From NCBI RefSeq assembly GCF_028826105.1, contig NZ_JAQGPL010000001.1:187501-251500 (forward strand): a stretch of DNA of 64,000 nt, written 5' to 3'. This DNA comes from Paenibacillus humicola (lineage in GTDB: Bacteria; Bacillota; Bacilli; Paenibacillales; Paenibacillaceae). The notes under the pieces were generated by a model. It searched no databases and was not told where the DNA came from. It saw nothing but the letters and a program-made list of their open reading frames with translations. Both the position numbers and the translations under genes were made by a program. This document shows positions 1-11,280 of the stretch, in pieces; the first letter of the stretch is position 1; every line of letters begins with the position of its first letter.

Positions 1-2597
<2,597 letters not shown>

Positions 2598-2789
2598 ATC
2601 GGTGTTCACGGACACGTGAACGCCGCTTCGGAAGACCAGCTAAAGAATTGATCGGATGTTCGTATCCAGTTTTCAGGGTGTAAGGTCTTTTTGTCTTCCG
2701 ACAAGCGCGGAGACATCGGTGATCATTACGCGCAGCGTTTGGCGACGCTGTGTACCTGAATATCTGCCCGGATAACGGGCCAGTATTGT
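2598..2789 (+). other. 23S-to-tRNA spacer without a 5S gene
   Basis: This stretch of about 190 bases holds a short hairpin (GTTCAC ... GTGAAC near 2604-2621) and the block ATCCAGTTTTCAGGG, which resembles spacer sequence often seen around rRNA genes of Bacillales. No sequence resembling a 5S rRNA is present here, although 5S normally follows 23S in this group. Confidence 0.7.
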
Positions 2790-2866
2790 GGCGGCATAGC
2801 TCAGCTGGCTAGAGCGTACGGTTCATACCCGTGAGGTCGGGGGTTCGATCCCCTCTGCCGCTACCA
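2790..2866 (+). tRNA. tRNA-Met (anticodon CAT), elongator type
   Basis: A 77-nt cloverleaf with encoded CCA. The acceptor GGCGGCA pairs with TGCCGCT (one G-T pair), and the anticodon loop is TTCATAC. The body closely matches the elongator tRNA-Met of Bacillus. It is the first gene of a six-tRNA cluster directly behind the rRNA operon and is probably cotranscribed with it. Confidence 0.95.
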
Positions 2867-2875
2867 TTTACATAT

Positions 2876-2951
2876 GGAGGCTTAGCTCAGCTGGGAGAGC
2901 ATCTGCCTTACAAGCAGAGGGTCGGGGGTTCGATCCCCTCAGCCTCCACCA
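2876..2951 (+). tRNA. tRNA-Val (anticodon TAC)
   Basis: A 76-nt cloverleaf with encoded CCA. The acceptor GGAGGCT pairs with AGCCTCC, and the anticodon loop is CTTACAA. Nine bases separate it from tRNA-Met. Confidence 0.96.
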
Positions 2952-2963
2952 TATTGCAAACGC

Positions 2964-3040
2964 GGAGCCGTGGTGTAGAGGCCTAACATGCCTGCCTGTC
3001 ACGCAGGAGACCGCGGGTTCGAATCCCGTCGGCTCCGCCA
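2964..3040 (+). tRNA. tRNA-Asp (anticodon GTC)
   Basis: A 77-nt cloverleaf with encoded CCA and discriminator G. The acceptor GGAGCCG pairs with CGGCTCC, and the anticodon loop is CTGTCAC. Confidence 0.96.
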
Positions 3041-3076
3041 TTTGCCTTGATAAACATTGGGAATCCAAACAAACGT

Positions 3077-3152
<76 letters not shown>

Positions 3153-3172
3153 TTTTTTTGTTTTTTTTTCGT

Positions 3173-3258
3173 GGAGGGCTAGCGAAGTGGCCAAACGCAG
3201 CAGACTGTAAATCTGTTCTCTGACGAGTTCGGTGGTTCGAATCCATCGCCCTCCACCA
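3173..3258 (+). tRNA. tRNA-Tyr (anticodon GTA)
   Basis: An 86-nt tRNA with a long variable arm, as expected for bacterial tRNA-Tyr. The anticodon is GTA, the acceptor GGAGGGC pairs with GCCCTCC, and CCA is encoded. It follows a run of T in the tRNA spacer. Confidence 0.96.
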
Positions 3259-3272
3259 TTTCCTACAAGTTA

Positions 3273-3348
3273 GAGCCATTAGCTCAGTTGGTAGAGCACC
3301 TGACTTTTAATCAGGGTGTCGTAGGTTCGAGTCCTACATGGCTCACCA
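3273..3348 (+). tRNA. tRNA-Lys (anticodon TTT)
   Basis: A 76-nt cloverleaf with encoded CCA. The acceptor GAGCCAT pairs with ATGGCTC, and the anticodon loop is CTTTTAA. It is the last gene of the cluster and is followed by an intrinsic terminator. Confidence 0.96.
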
Positions 3349-3362
3349 TATCTTAAAGCAGC

Positions 3363-3390
3363 GCCTGCGGCATTCCGCAGGCTTTTTTTT
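3363..3390 (+). terminator. Terminator of the rRNA-tRNA transcript
   Basis: A perfect 8-bp stem GCCTGCGG/CCGCAGGC with a four-base loop, followed by eight T residues. Confidence 0.93.
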
Positions 3391-3468
3391 GTTTTACAGG
3401 AAAGTTGACGTTTCCACTTACCTTTTGTTTCGCGATTTCAAGTAAAGAAACTTGTTCGGTTGTCGAGA

Positions 3469-3523
3469 GACGGTGTCACCCGTTCACCTGGCTTTGTCGA
3501 CAGCCTGGACGGTGTCAACCGTT
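3469..3523 (+). promoter_or_regulatory. Pair of operator-like dyads
   Basis: Two 16-bp direct repeats (3469-3484 and 3508-3523, 15 of 16 identical, 39 bp apart). The second contains a perfect dyad ACGGT-GTCA-ACCGT; the first has one mismatch. They lie 55-110 bp upstream of the likely -10 of the next gene, a placement typical of regulator binding sites. Which protein binds is unknown. Confidence 0.4.
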
Positions 3524-3553
3524 TCTACTTCTTTCCCGCCATGCCGTCTTAGG

Positions 3554-3582
3554 CTGAATTTCGGCGTTATGTATGTTACAAT
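3554..3582 (+). promoter_or_regulatory. Probable promoter (extended -10) of the PucR-type regulator
   Basis: A TGT-TACAAT extended -10 ends at 3582; the -35 region (3554-3559) is weak. A cre-like half site (AAAGCGCTT) follows at once near 3590-3600, so catabolite control is possible but not established. Confidence 0.5.
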
Positions 3583-3628
3583 GGCCTAAAAAAGCGCTTC
3601 ATGTGCGTTAACCGATAGGGGCCAAGGG

Positions 3629-4765
3629 ATGATCGATAAGAAATGGATCGAACAGCTGCAGGCGATTTTGGAAAGCCCGGTCCGGCACCTGCGCATTTCC
3701 TTCGATGAGTGGCATGAGCATCAAATGAACGGCCGGAACGGCGGCGGGCAGCGGAAAGCGAAAGTCACTCCGGGAGACTCCATCCAGCGCGAGGATGGAC
3801 AGCTGATGTTTGCGATACGAAGCGACCAGCAGGAAGTGGAAGCTGTCGCTATACCGTCGGAAGCGGTCAGTAAACAAACCGCCCGTCTGATCGGCTGGGC
3901 CTTGGACCAGCTGCGCGGACATGCGGTTAAGGGCCAGGAGAGCATATCGGAAACCGAACGGCATGCGAAGGAGCTGGGGGATTGGATCGCGGAGCAGCTC
4001 GATCTAAGCGAGCCGCAGACGACAATTCCCGACCGGTACGCGGCGAAGGGCCGGCTTTTTTCCGAGATGATTCCTTTCCTGCTGGTTTGCGTGCAAAGCG
4101 AGACGGGGCGATCCAGCTACAGCGAGCTGGAAAAGCTGCTGCGCACCTTTTTGTCCGAAGAGGCGATGCTGATTCCGCTGAAGGAACAGGAGTGGCTGAT
4201 TCTCGGGCCGATCACGCTGATCCAGGATGCGCAGTCTGAAGATAAGGACGAGGAAAGCGAAGAATCGCTTGAGGAAAGTCTCGGACAGATTGCGTCCGGC
4301 CTTCATGACATGCTGGCCAGCGAGTGGATCGGCGAGTGCCATCTGGCGGTCTCCTATCCGATCTCGCCTGCAAGCTCGCTTATCGCAACAGCTCAGCTGC
4401 TTCGAGAGACGATCAATTTGGGGCGGACGTTCCATGTCGGAACGAACATTCACCTCCCGTGGCTACTTCATCTAGAACGGCTGCTCAGCGCCATTCCGGA
4501 GACGCAGCGCATTAAATTCGTCGAACAGGCGTTGAAGCGGACGGATGTCTTTTTAGAGCCCGAAATATTAACCACATTAGAAACCTTCTTTTCGCTCGAC
4601 TGCAACGTAAGCGAGACGGCCAAAAAACTGTACATTCACCGTAATACGCTGCTGTACCGGCTGGACAAGCTAAAGCAGGAAACAGAGCTCGACGTCAGGC
4701 AATTTCGCGATGCGGTCCTTGTCAAAATTATTTTATTATTGTACAAAGTGACGAAAAGGAAGTAG
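3629..4765 (+). CDS. PucR/CdaR-type transcriptional regulator
   Basis: A 378-residue protein whose last 60 residues form the helix-turn-helix typical of the PucR/CdaR family (region CNVSETAKKLYIHRNTLLYR, about residues 330-350, followed by a helical tail). The first 320 residues show no motif I can name and probably form the sensory region. The start is supported by GATAGGGG 8 bases upstream. It lies 91 bp upstream of the sugar-importer ATPase gene, so a role in carbohydrate or diacid use is a reasonable guess, but the effector is unknown. Two upstream dyads may be its own operators. Confidence 0.75.
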   Translation: MIDKKWIEQLQAILESPVRHLRISFDEWHEHQMNGRNGGGQRKAKVTPGDSIQREDGQLMFAIRSDQQEVEAVAIPSEAVSKQTARLIGWALDQLRGHAVKGQESISETERHAKELGDWIAEQLDLSEPQTTIPDRYAAKGRLFSEMIPFLLVCVQSETGRSSYSELEKLLRTFLSEEAMLIPLKEQEWLILGPITLIQDAQSEDKDEESEESLEESLGQIASGLHDMLASEWIGECHLAVSYPISPASSLIATAQLLRETINLGRTFHVGTNIHLPWLLHLERLLSAIPETQRIKFVEQALKRTDVFLEPEILTTLETFFSLDCNVSETAKKLYIHRNTLLYRLDKLKQETELDVRQFRDAVLVKIILLLYKVTKRK

Positions 4766-4856
4766 TTTTTTTGTAGAGTTTGTGCATAGTCACAGGACGG
4801 GTGCTGATATAAGATAGTTGTAGTGATCAACAAATTTCCGTTAGGGGGAAAATCTC

Positions 4857-5978
4857 ATGGCAGGTGTACGCTTAGAGCACATCTACAAAAAATACGCTGG
4901 TTCTGATGCCGCTTCCGTAAAAGATGTTAATCTCGATATTAAAGATAAGGAGTTTCTCGTTCTGGTCGGTCCTTCCGGCTGCGGCAAATCGACGACGCTG
5001 CGGATGATCGCCGGCCTCGAGGAAATTTCCGAAGGCAAATTGTTCATCGGCGACCGTCTGGTGAACGACGTCGCTCCGAAAGACCGCGACATCGCGATGG
5101 TGTTCCAGTCCTACGCGCTGTATCCGCACATGAACGTGTACCAAAACATGGCGTTTGGTCTTAAGCTTCGCAAATTCAAAAAGGCGGAAATCGACAAGCG
5201 TGTTCGCGAAGCCGCCAAAATTCTCGATATCGAGCATCTGCTCGACCGTAAGCCGAAGGCATTGTCCGGCGGTCAACGCCAGCGTGTCGCTTTGGGACGC
5301 GCAATCGTCCGTGAACCCCAAGTGTTCCTGATGGACGAACCGCTCTCCAACCTTGACGCAAAGCTGCGCGGTCAAATGCGCGCGGAAATTACGAAGCTGG
5401 CCAAGCGTTTGGAAACGACCGTTATTTACGTTACCCACGACCAGATCGAAGCCATGACGATGGGCGACCGGATTGTGGTTATGAAAGACGGCGTTATCCA
5501 GCAAGCGGCTTCCCCGGAGGAGCTGTACAACCATCCGGTTAACATTTTCGTAGCCGGCTTTATCGGTTCGCCGACGATGAACTTCATCAACGGCACGCTC
5601 TCCGAGCAGGGCGGCGCTCTTCATTTCAAAACGACCGGCATCGATGTTGTCGTTCCGGAAGGCAAAGCGCAGCTGCTGCGCGACAAGGGTTATCTCGGCA
5701 AAGAAATCATCATCGGTATTCGTCCGGAGGACATCCACGAAGAGCCGGTATTCCTGGAAGCTTCGCCGAACACGATCGTGAGTGCGCATGTGGAAGTGGC
5801 GGAGAACCTCGGTCACGAAAGCCTGCTGTACTTGGCCGGTCTGGGCAAAGACAACGTTATCGCTCGCGTTGACGGCCGTTCGGGCACGAAAGAAGGCGCG
5901 AACGTGAAGCTTGCGCTGGATATGAACAAGGTTCATGTCTTCGATAAAGACAGCGAACTGAACGTATTCGAAATCTAA
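4857..5978 (+). CDS. msmX: Multi-sugar ABC importer ATPase, MsmX/UgpC family
   Basis: A 373-residue cytoplasmic ATPase that would energise several CUT1-type sugar importers lacking their own ATPase. Walker A GPSGCGKST is near residues 38-46, the signature LSGGQRQR near 135, Walker B VFLMDEPLSNLDA near 155, and the switch histidine in THDQIEAM. The C-terminal region (about 240-373) is the OB-fold/TOBE regulatory domain found in MalK/MsmX. No permease or binding-protein gene lies beside it, which fits a shared ATPase. The RBS is AGGGGGAA. An intrinsic terminator follows, so it forms its own unit. msmX and ugpC are used for the same group; msmX is chosen by analogy with Bacillus. Confidence 0.9.
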   Translation: MAGVRLEHIYKKYAGSDAASVKDVNLDIKDKEFLVLVGPSGCGKSTTLRMIAGLEEISEGKLFIGDRLVNDVAPKDRDIAMVFQSYALYPHMNVYQNMAFGLKLRKFKKAEIDKRVREAAKILDIEHLLDRKPKALSGGQRQRVALGRAIVREPQVFLMDEPLSNLDAKLRGQMRAEITKLAKRLETTVIYVTHDQIEAMTMGDRIVVMKDGVIQQAASPEELYNHPVNIFVAGFIGSPTMNFINGTLSEQGGALHFKTTGIDVVVPEGKAQLLRDKGYLGKEIIIGIRPEDIHEEPVFLEASPNTIVSAHVEVAENLGHESLLYLAGLGKDNVIARVDGRSGTKEGANVKLALDMNKVHVFDKDSELNVFEI

Positions 5979-6003
5979 GATTCGGCTTTTGCCGCTAAAC
6001 CAA

Positions 6004-6040
6004 GCAGTCGTTCGATTTTAAATCGGGCGGCTGCTTTTTT
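6004..6040 (+). terminator. Terminator behind the MsmX-type gene
   Basis: An imperfect stem of about 14 bp (GCAGTCGTTCGATTT against AAATCGGGCGGCTGC) followed by six T residues. Confidence 0.85.
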
Positions 6041-6173
6041 ATGGCCGGTTGACCGAAAATGGGGCGGGACGTTGCGTTTGACGCTTTTTTCTTATACGAT
6101 GTGAATGAGTAAATTGGAACTAGCAACCTGGGTCAGAGCAGAATGAGCTGCTGCAACTTGAGGAGGACTGGCA

Positions 6174-7112
6174 ATGCCTAAAAAAGTAAAAGTATCCGAG
6201 CTGGTCAGCCAGTTTCAGCTGGAAATCGTAAGCGGAGAAGACGGCCTGCGCCGAAATATTACCGTTGACGATTTGTCCCGGCCTGGACTGGAGATGGCGG
6301 GCTATTTTCATTATTACCCGAATGAACGCGTGCAAATTCTCGGCCGTACCGAGCTAGCGTTTATGGAGACGCTCAGCGGCGAGGAACGAATTGACCGGAT
6401 CGAGCGGTTGTGCGATGACGAGACGCCGTGTTTTATCATAACGCGCGGGCTTGAAGCCCCGAAGGAATTGATCGAGGAATCCAACCGCAAACAAATTCCG
6501 GTGCTGCGCAGTCATGTGGCGACGACGATTCTGATCAGCCGCATTACCAACTTTTTGGAACGCAGGCTGGCTCCGTCGGCCACGATTCACGGCGTGCTCG
6601 TCGACATCTATGGCGTCGGCATGCTCATTACGGGCGGAAGCGGAATCGGCAAAAGCGAAACGGCGCTTGAGCTGGTAAAACGGGGCCATCGCCTGGTCGC
6701 CGACGACGCGGTGGAAATCCGGCAAACGTCCGACGGGCAGCTGCACGGCAGCGCACCGGAGCTGATCCGGCACCTGCTGGAGATTCGCGGCCTTGGCATT
6801 ATCAATGTCATGACGCTGTTCGGGGCCGGAGCCGTCCGTTCGATGAAACGGATCAGCGTCGTCATCAAGCTGGAGAACTGGCAGCCCGACAAGCAGTACG
6901 ACCGTCTCGGTCTTGACGAGGAATTAACGCGCATCATCGATACGGACATCCCTCTTGTAACCGTCCCGGTCCAGCCGGGACGAAACCTTGCCGTTATCAT
7001 CGAAGTGGCGGCGATGAATTTCCGACTCAAACGGATGGGCTATAATGCCGCGCTGCAATTCACGAACAAGCTGACCGAAACGATTGCCGACGATTCCGAC
7101 GATTTCGATTAA
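6174..7112 (+). CDS. hprK: HPr kinase/phosphorylase
   Basis: A 312-residue bifunctional enzyme that phosphorylates HPr on Ser46 and reverses this by phosphorolysis, setting carbon-catabolite control. The P-loop GGSGIGKSE lies near residue 153, VADDAVEI (capping/general acid-base region) follows near 180, and the HprK signature [10 protein letters not shown] near 205. Length and order match the Bacillus enzyme. The RBS GAGGAGG precedes the ATG. A weak promoter (TTGCGT 17 bp before TACGAT, about 6072-6100) is possible. The gene starts the conserved series hprK-ppaX-yvoF-his; lgt, which follows hprK in Bacillus subtilis, is absent here. Its substrate HPr is encoded at 26.5 kb. Confidence 0.96.
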   Translation: MPKKVKVSELVSQFQLEIVSGEDGLRRNITVDDLSRPGLEMAGYFHYYPNERVQILGRTELAFMETLSGEERIDRIERLCDDETPCFIITRGLEAPKELIEESNRKQIPVLRSHVATTILISRITNFLERRLAPSATIHGVLVDIYGVGMLITGGSGIGKSETALELVKRGHRLVADDAVEIRQTSDGQLHGSAPELIRHLLEIRGLGIINVMTLFGAGAVRSMKRISVVIKLENWQPDKQYDRLGLDEELTRIIDTDIPLVTVPVQPGRNLAVIIEVAAMNFRLKRMGYNAALQFTNKLTETIADDSDDFD

Positions 7113-7232
7113 ACGGGAGGCGCGGCTGGCGCGATACGCTCCGCCCTCCGGACTGGATCCTCAATGAAATGACGTGGAGGGCGTATTTCACCATCGCCTG
7201 GTAAGATTCCATCCCATCACAAGGAGCTTTCC

Positions 7233-7880
7233 ATGAAAACTGCGATTCGAACGATGCTGTTCGATTTGGACGGCACGATTCTCGATACGAACGAGCTCAT
7301 TATCGAAACGTTCCTGCAGGTGTTAAAAGACATTGTGCCGCCCGAGTTCGGACGCGAGCATATTATTCCCGGCATGGGGCTGCCGCTGACCGACCAAATG
7401 CAGCGGTTCTCCGGCCTCGAAGACGTCACCGGCCTGATCGCCGCTTATCGGGATGTGAATTTGCGGCTGCATGACGACTATGTGAAGCCGTTCGGCGATG
7501 TGGCGGAAGTGTTGGCCAAGCTTCGCAAGGCGGGAGTCGGGCTCGGCATCGTCACGACCAAGATGGAGCTCACGACGCTGCGCGGCTTGAAGTTTACCGG
7601 GCTCGACGGTTTTTTCGAGCGCGCTGCGATTGTGACGCTGGACGATGTCGAGCGGCTGAAGCCGCATCCCGAGCCGGTGCTGAAGGCGATGCAGGCGCTT
7701 GGCGCCGAGCCGGATTCGACGATGATGATCGGGGACAGCCCCGTCGATATGGAGGCTGCTGAGGCTGCCGGCGTCATACCGGTCGGCGTCGCATGGTCGC
7801 TGAAGGGCGAGCAGAAGCTGCGGGAAAGCGGGGCGCGCCATATCCTATACGAAATGCGCGACTTGTACTCGTTTATTTAG
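7233..7880 (+). CDS. ppaX: Pyrophosphatase PpaX (HAD family)
   Basis: A 215-residue HAD hydrolase expected to remove the pyrophosphate released when HprK dephosphorylates HPr. Motif I is DLDGTILDT (residues 11-19), motif II the IVTTK region near 106, and motif IV GDSPVDMEAA near 167. The family assignment rests mainly on position, 120 bp behind hprK as in Bacillus. Other HAD phosphatases (phosphoglycolate type) look much the same in sequence. The RBS is AAGGAG. Confidence 0.88.
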   Translation: MKTAIRTMLFDLDGTILDTNELIIETFLQVLKDIVPPEFGREHIIPGMGLPLTDQMQRFSGLEDVTGLIAAYRDVNLRLHDDYVKPFGDVAEVLAKLRKAGVGLGIVTTKMELTTLRGLKFTGLDGFFERAAIVTLDDVERLKPHPEPVLKAMQALGAEPDSTMMIGDSPVDMEAAEAAGVIPVGVAWSLKGEQKLRESGARHILYEMRDLYSFI

Positions 7881-7894
7881 AGGAGCGTCGGATT

Positions 7895-8389
7895 GTGCGG
7901 AAATTGGAGCGTTACCCGGTCGAGGGGGCGAACGCCCTGTGGCAAGTTTACCGGACCGTCAGCCCGCTGAAGGCGGTGCGAAATTTCATCTGCATCCAAA
8001 TTGCGCGGTACTGCCCGTTGCTGCCGGTGAAGAACTGGATATACCGCCGCCTGCTCGGAATGAAGGTGGGCCGGCAAACCGCTTTTGCGCTGATGGTGAT
8101 GGTCGATGTCTTTTTTCCGGAACGGATTCGGGTCGGGGATAACTCGATCATCGGATACAATACGACGATTTTAACGCATGAATATTTAATCCACGAGTAT
8201 CGGCTTGGCGACGTGACGATCGGCTCCAATGTGATGATCGGCGCGAATTCGACCCTGCTTCCCGGCGTGACGATCGGGGACGGGGCCGTCATCGCCGCGG
8301 GCTCTGTCGTGCACAAGGACGTTCCGGCAGGCGCGTTCATGGGAGGTAATCCGCTGCGGGAAATTGCAAGGCGCGGAAGCGATGATTAA
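7895..8389 (+). CDS. yvoF: YvoF-type hexapeptide-repeat acetyltransferase
   Basis: A 164-residue left-handed beta-helix acyltransferase with isoleucine-patch hexapeptide repeats (IGSNVMIGANSTLLPGV, residues about 109-130). The acceptor substrate is not known for the Bacillus homologue either. The GTG at 7895 is chosen because AGGAG lies nine bases upstream and the N-terminus (VRKLERYPVEGAN) lines up with Bacillus YvoF; the open frame continues upstream into ppaX but has no better start. It begins 14 bp after ppaX and is probably cotranscribed with it. A terminator follows, separating it from the lyase gene. Confidence 0.85.
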   Translation: MRKLERYPVEGANALWQVYRTVSPLKAVRNFICIQIARYCPLLPVKNWIYRRLLGMKVGRQTAFALMVMVDVFFPERIRVGDNSIIGYNTTILTHEYLIHEYRLGDVTIGSNVMIGANSTLLPGVTIGDGAVIAAGSVVHKDVPAGAFMGGNPLREIARRGSDD

Positions 8390-8491
8390 CGAAGACGTCC
8401 TGCGAGGGTGGAGCATGCTGCGTGCGTTCTGGAGCTTCCGAAGAGCGAGGAAATTTTGCGTTGCGAAAAATTTTATTCCGTTAATTGAGGA

Positions 8492-8518
8492 GTCGTGCCT
8501 TGTGGCACGGCTTTTTTT
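8492..8518 (+). terminator. Terminator of the hprK-ppaX-yvoF unit
   Basis: An 8-bp stem GTCGTGCC/GGCACGGC (one G-T pair) with a four-base loop, then seven T residues. Confidence 0.9.
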
Positions 8519-8868
8519 CATGATAGGAACAGGCGGAGAATGAACCGGTTTCATGAAAAGAGCCTCGCGGGACCAATACATCGGTTCAGCCCTGTTTTGC
8601 AAAATTGTCCAACTGCCGCCAAAAAATGAAAGTCTCTGCTCGCTTGCGGAGAAAAAAGTCCAATTGCAGGAAAAAGAGCGGGCTGGTTACGATGATAAAG
8701 CCGGCTCCGGTCATTTAAGCGGACGAGCCGGCGGAATATGGAGATCCCAAAAGGGCAAAATGCCGGGTCGTGTAAAAACGGAGGTGAGAAGCACAAAGGA
8801 CAGGCATCAAGATCGACGCTTGACGTGTAACAGGTTCATTCCAAGGAAGGTCAGAGAGGAGAAAAGTA
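8519..8868 (+). promoter_or_regulatory. Upstream region of the rhamnogalacturonan lyase gene
   Basis: 350 bases without a convincing gene. A possible promoter is TTGCAG (8664-8669), 18 bp, TACGAT (8688-8693). Directly downstream is an inverted repeat, GCCGGCT ... AGCCGGC, at about 8701-8733. The short open frame across this stretch has no RBS and no recognisable sequence. Confidence 0.4.
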
Positions 8869-10818
8869 ATGGCCACAACATGGAAGTCGACGTTTAAAAA
8901 GGTAAGCGCATTCATGCTCGGCGCCGCAATGCTTTACAGCACGGTGGCGTTTTCACCCGCCGTTAAACCGGCCAATGCGGCCGCGCCGGCCGATGCCGCT
9001 GCGCTTGCAGGAACCGCACCGAAACGGCAAATGGAATTTCTGGACCGCGGGCTGGTTGCGGTGAAAACCGATGCGGGCGTCTTTGTCAGCTGGCGCCTGC
9101 TGGGAACGGAGCCGGAAAGCACAACGTTCAATCTGTACCGGGACGGCGTCAAGGTGAACTCGGATCCGATCGCAACGAGCACGAATTTCTCCGATCCTTC
9201 GGGAACGCCGAATTCGACGTACGCGGTTCGCGCGATTGTCGCGGGCAAAGAACTGTCCCCGTCGGCTCCGGCGCATGTGTGGGGCACGAACCATTTGACG
9301 GTTCCGCTTCAAAAGCCGGCGGACGGAACGAATCCCGACGGGTCGGTCTACACTTACAGCGCCAATGATGCGAGCGTAGGGGATTTGGACGGGGACGGCA
9401 AATATGAAATCGTGCTGAAATGGGACCCGTCCAACTCGAAAGACAATTCGCAGGACGGCGTAACCGGTCCGGTTTTCGTGGATGCATATAAGCTGGACGG
9501 GACGCTGATGTGGCGGATCAGCCTTGGCAAAAACATTCGCGCCGGCGCGCATTACACGCAGTTTATGGTGTATGATTTGGACGGCGACGGCAAAGCCGAG
9601 GTCGCGATGAAGACCGCGGACGGCACGACGGACGGAACCGGCAAGGTGATCGGCGATCCGAACGCGGACTGGCGCGACCTGACGAGCAGCAGACCCGGGC
9701 GCGTGCTTGCCGGACCGGAATATTTGACGATTTTCAGCGGCTTGAACGGCAAGGCGCTGGTTACGACGGATTACGACCCGCCGCGGGGCAACGTTTCGGA
9801 TTGGGGCGACAGCTACGGCAATCGCGTGGACCGCTTCCTCGCCTGCATCGCGTATTTGGACGGCGTCCGTCCGAGCCTCGTCATGGCGCGGGGGTATTAT
9901 ACCCGGACGGTGCTTGTCGCCTACAATTGGCGGGACGGCAAGCTGACCAAGCTGTGGAAGTTCGATACGAACAACGAAGGATACGGGAGCTGGACGGACC
10001 AGGGCAATCATAACTTGAGCGTCGCGGATGTGGACGGGGACGGCAAGGACGAGATCATTTACGGGGCGATGACGATCGACGATAACGGGCAAGGCTTGTA
10101 CAACACCGGGCTCGGCCACGGCGACGCGCTGCACGTTGGGGACCTCGACCCGACCCGGCCGGGGGACGAAGTGTTTAAAGTGCTGGAAAACAGTCCTTAC
10201 GGCGCCGCCGTCTGGGATGCCGCTACCGGCCAGGTGCTGTGGCGGGTGACGGGCACGAACGATACGGGACGCGGCGTCGCCGCCGACATCGATCCGAACT
10301 ATCCCGGCGAAGAAGTATGGGCGGCCGCAGGCGTCGGACTGTATACGATTAAAGGGCAGAAAATCGGCACCGCCACGCCTTCCATGAACTTCGCCATCTG
10401 GTGGGACGGCGATTTGCTGCGCGAGCTGCTCGACGGCAATCATATCGACAAATGGGATTACACCAATCAGAAAATGGTGAATCTGCTGACGGCGGACGGC
10501 CACGCTTCGAATAACGGCACGAAAGCGACGCCTACCCTGCAGGCCGATTTGTTCGGCGACTGGCGGGAAGAAGCGGTATGGCGCACGGACGACAGCACCG
10601 CGCTCGATATTTATACGACGACGGATCCTACGAACTACCGGTTTTACACGCTGATGCACGATCCGGTGTATCGGCTCGGTATCGCTTGGCAGAACGTGGC
10701 TTATAATCAGCCGCCGCATACGAGTTATTTTCTCGGGGACGGCATGTCGACGCCGCCCGCACCGAGCCTGTATACGGTCGTGTTCGGCAACTATCGGGCT
10801 TGGGCCGAACGCGCTTAA
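8869..10818 (+). CDS. Secreted rhamnogalacturonan lyase (PL11-type), C-terminally frameshifted
   Basis: A 649-residue exported enzyme resembling the YesW/YesX rhamnogalacturonan endolyases, which cut the backbone of pectin type I. A signal peptide (lysines, hydrophobic stretch, ANA-AA cleavage site near residue 37) is followed by an immunoglobulin-like N-terminal part and the beta-propeller. The propeller carries repeated calcium-binding loops DLDGDGKYE, DLDGDGKAE and DVDGDGKDE, and HVGDLDPTRPGDE. The frame stops at 10818 after an atypical ending (VVFGNYRAWAERA), while matching sequence continues in another frame to 11131. The RBS AGAGGAG supports the start. It is an insertion between yvoF and hisZ, which are adjacent in Bacillus. 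Confidence 0.85.
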   Translation: MATTWKSTFKKVSAFMLGAAMLYSTVAFSPAVKPANAAAPADAAALAGTAPKRQMEFLDRGLVAVKTDAGVFVSWRLLGTEPESTTFNLYRDGVKVNSDPIATSTNFSDPSGTPNSTYAVRAIVAGKELSPSAPAHVWGTNHLTVPLQKPADGTNPDGSVYTYSANDASVGDLDGDGKYEIVLKWDPSNSKDNSQDGVTGPVFVDAYKLDGTLMWRISLGKNIRAGAHYTQFMVYDLDGDGKAEVAMKTADGTTDGTGKVIGDPNADWRDLTSSRPGRVLAGPEYLTIFSGLNGKALVTTDYDPPRGNVSDWGDSYGNRVDRFLACIAYLDGVRPSLVMARGYYTRTVLVAYNWRDGKLTKLWKFDTNNEGYGSWTDQGNHNLSVADVDGDGKDEIIYGAMTIDDNGQGLYNTGLGHGDALHVGDLDPTRPGDEVFKVLENSPYGAAVWDAATGQVLWRVTGTNDTGRGVAADIDPNYPGEEVWAAAGVGLYTIKGQKIGTATPSMNFAIWWDGDLLRELLDGNHIDKWDYTNQKMVNLLTADGHASNNGTKATPTLQADLFGDWREEAVWRTDDSTALDIYTTTDPTNYRFYTLMHDPVYRLGIAWQNVAYNQPPHTSYFLGDGMSTPPAPSLYTVVFGNYRAWAERA

Positions 10819-10858
10819 CGTAAAAAGCAGCGGGGGCGAAAATTCGTTTACCGCCATC

Positions 10859-11131
10859 GTGGAGCTGCCGGCGTCGGTCGACCCGGCCCTCATCGGCGCT
10901 CCCGGCACAACGCTGACGATCAACGGCAATACGGCAGCCGCTCAGCCGCAGCAGGTCGCCATCGGCGACGCGAACGGAAACGGCATCCCCGATGCGGTGA
11001 TCAAGTTTGACCGGCAGCAGGTCATTCAGGCGGCCGGTAACGCCAGCGGCGCGGTTCCGGTCCTTGTACAAGGACCGCTGTCGGACGGCAACCGTTTCTC
11101 CGGAACGGGAACGATTCAAGTGATCCAATAA
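10859..11131 (+). pseudogene. Detached C-terminal part of the rhamnogalacturonan lyase (other frame)
   Basis: About 90 residues, open from upstream of 10800 and in a different frame from the lyase gene. It begins around LNVKSSGGENSFTAIVELP and contains an EF-hand-like loop GDANGNGIPDAVIKFD, typical of a C-terminal module of secreted pectinolytic enzymes. It has no RBS and no start of its own except a GTG. The simplest reading is one gene of about 750 codons with a single frameshift between about 10770 and 10815, either a real mutation or a sequencing error. Confidence 0.65.
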
Positions 11132-11161
11132 ACGTCTTTAGCGTCGGAAGTTGGTTTCGGA

Positions 11162-11195
11162 CTGACGGGCTCAGAACTGAGCTCGTCAGTTTTTT
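11162..11195 (+). terminator. Terminator behind the lyase gene
   Basis: An 11-bp stem CTGACGGGCTC/GAGCTCGTCAG (one G-T pair) with loop AGAACT, then six T residues. Confidence 0.93.
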
Positions 11196-11280
11196 GTTGT
11201 AGGGAAGGTCAGCTTTCGGCCTTACTTCCATGCTGGGATGAATGGGAGTTCCGTTCGGGGAGGAATAAAAGTTTGCCGCC

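Noticed and set aside
8553..8897. A 114-codon open frame upstream of the rhamnogalacturonan lyase
   Set aside because: No RBS, no recognisable sequence, and it overlaps the lyase start and its likely promoter region.
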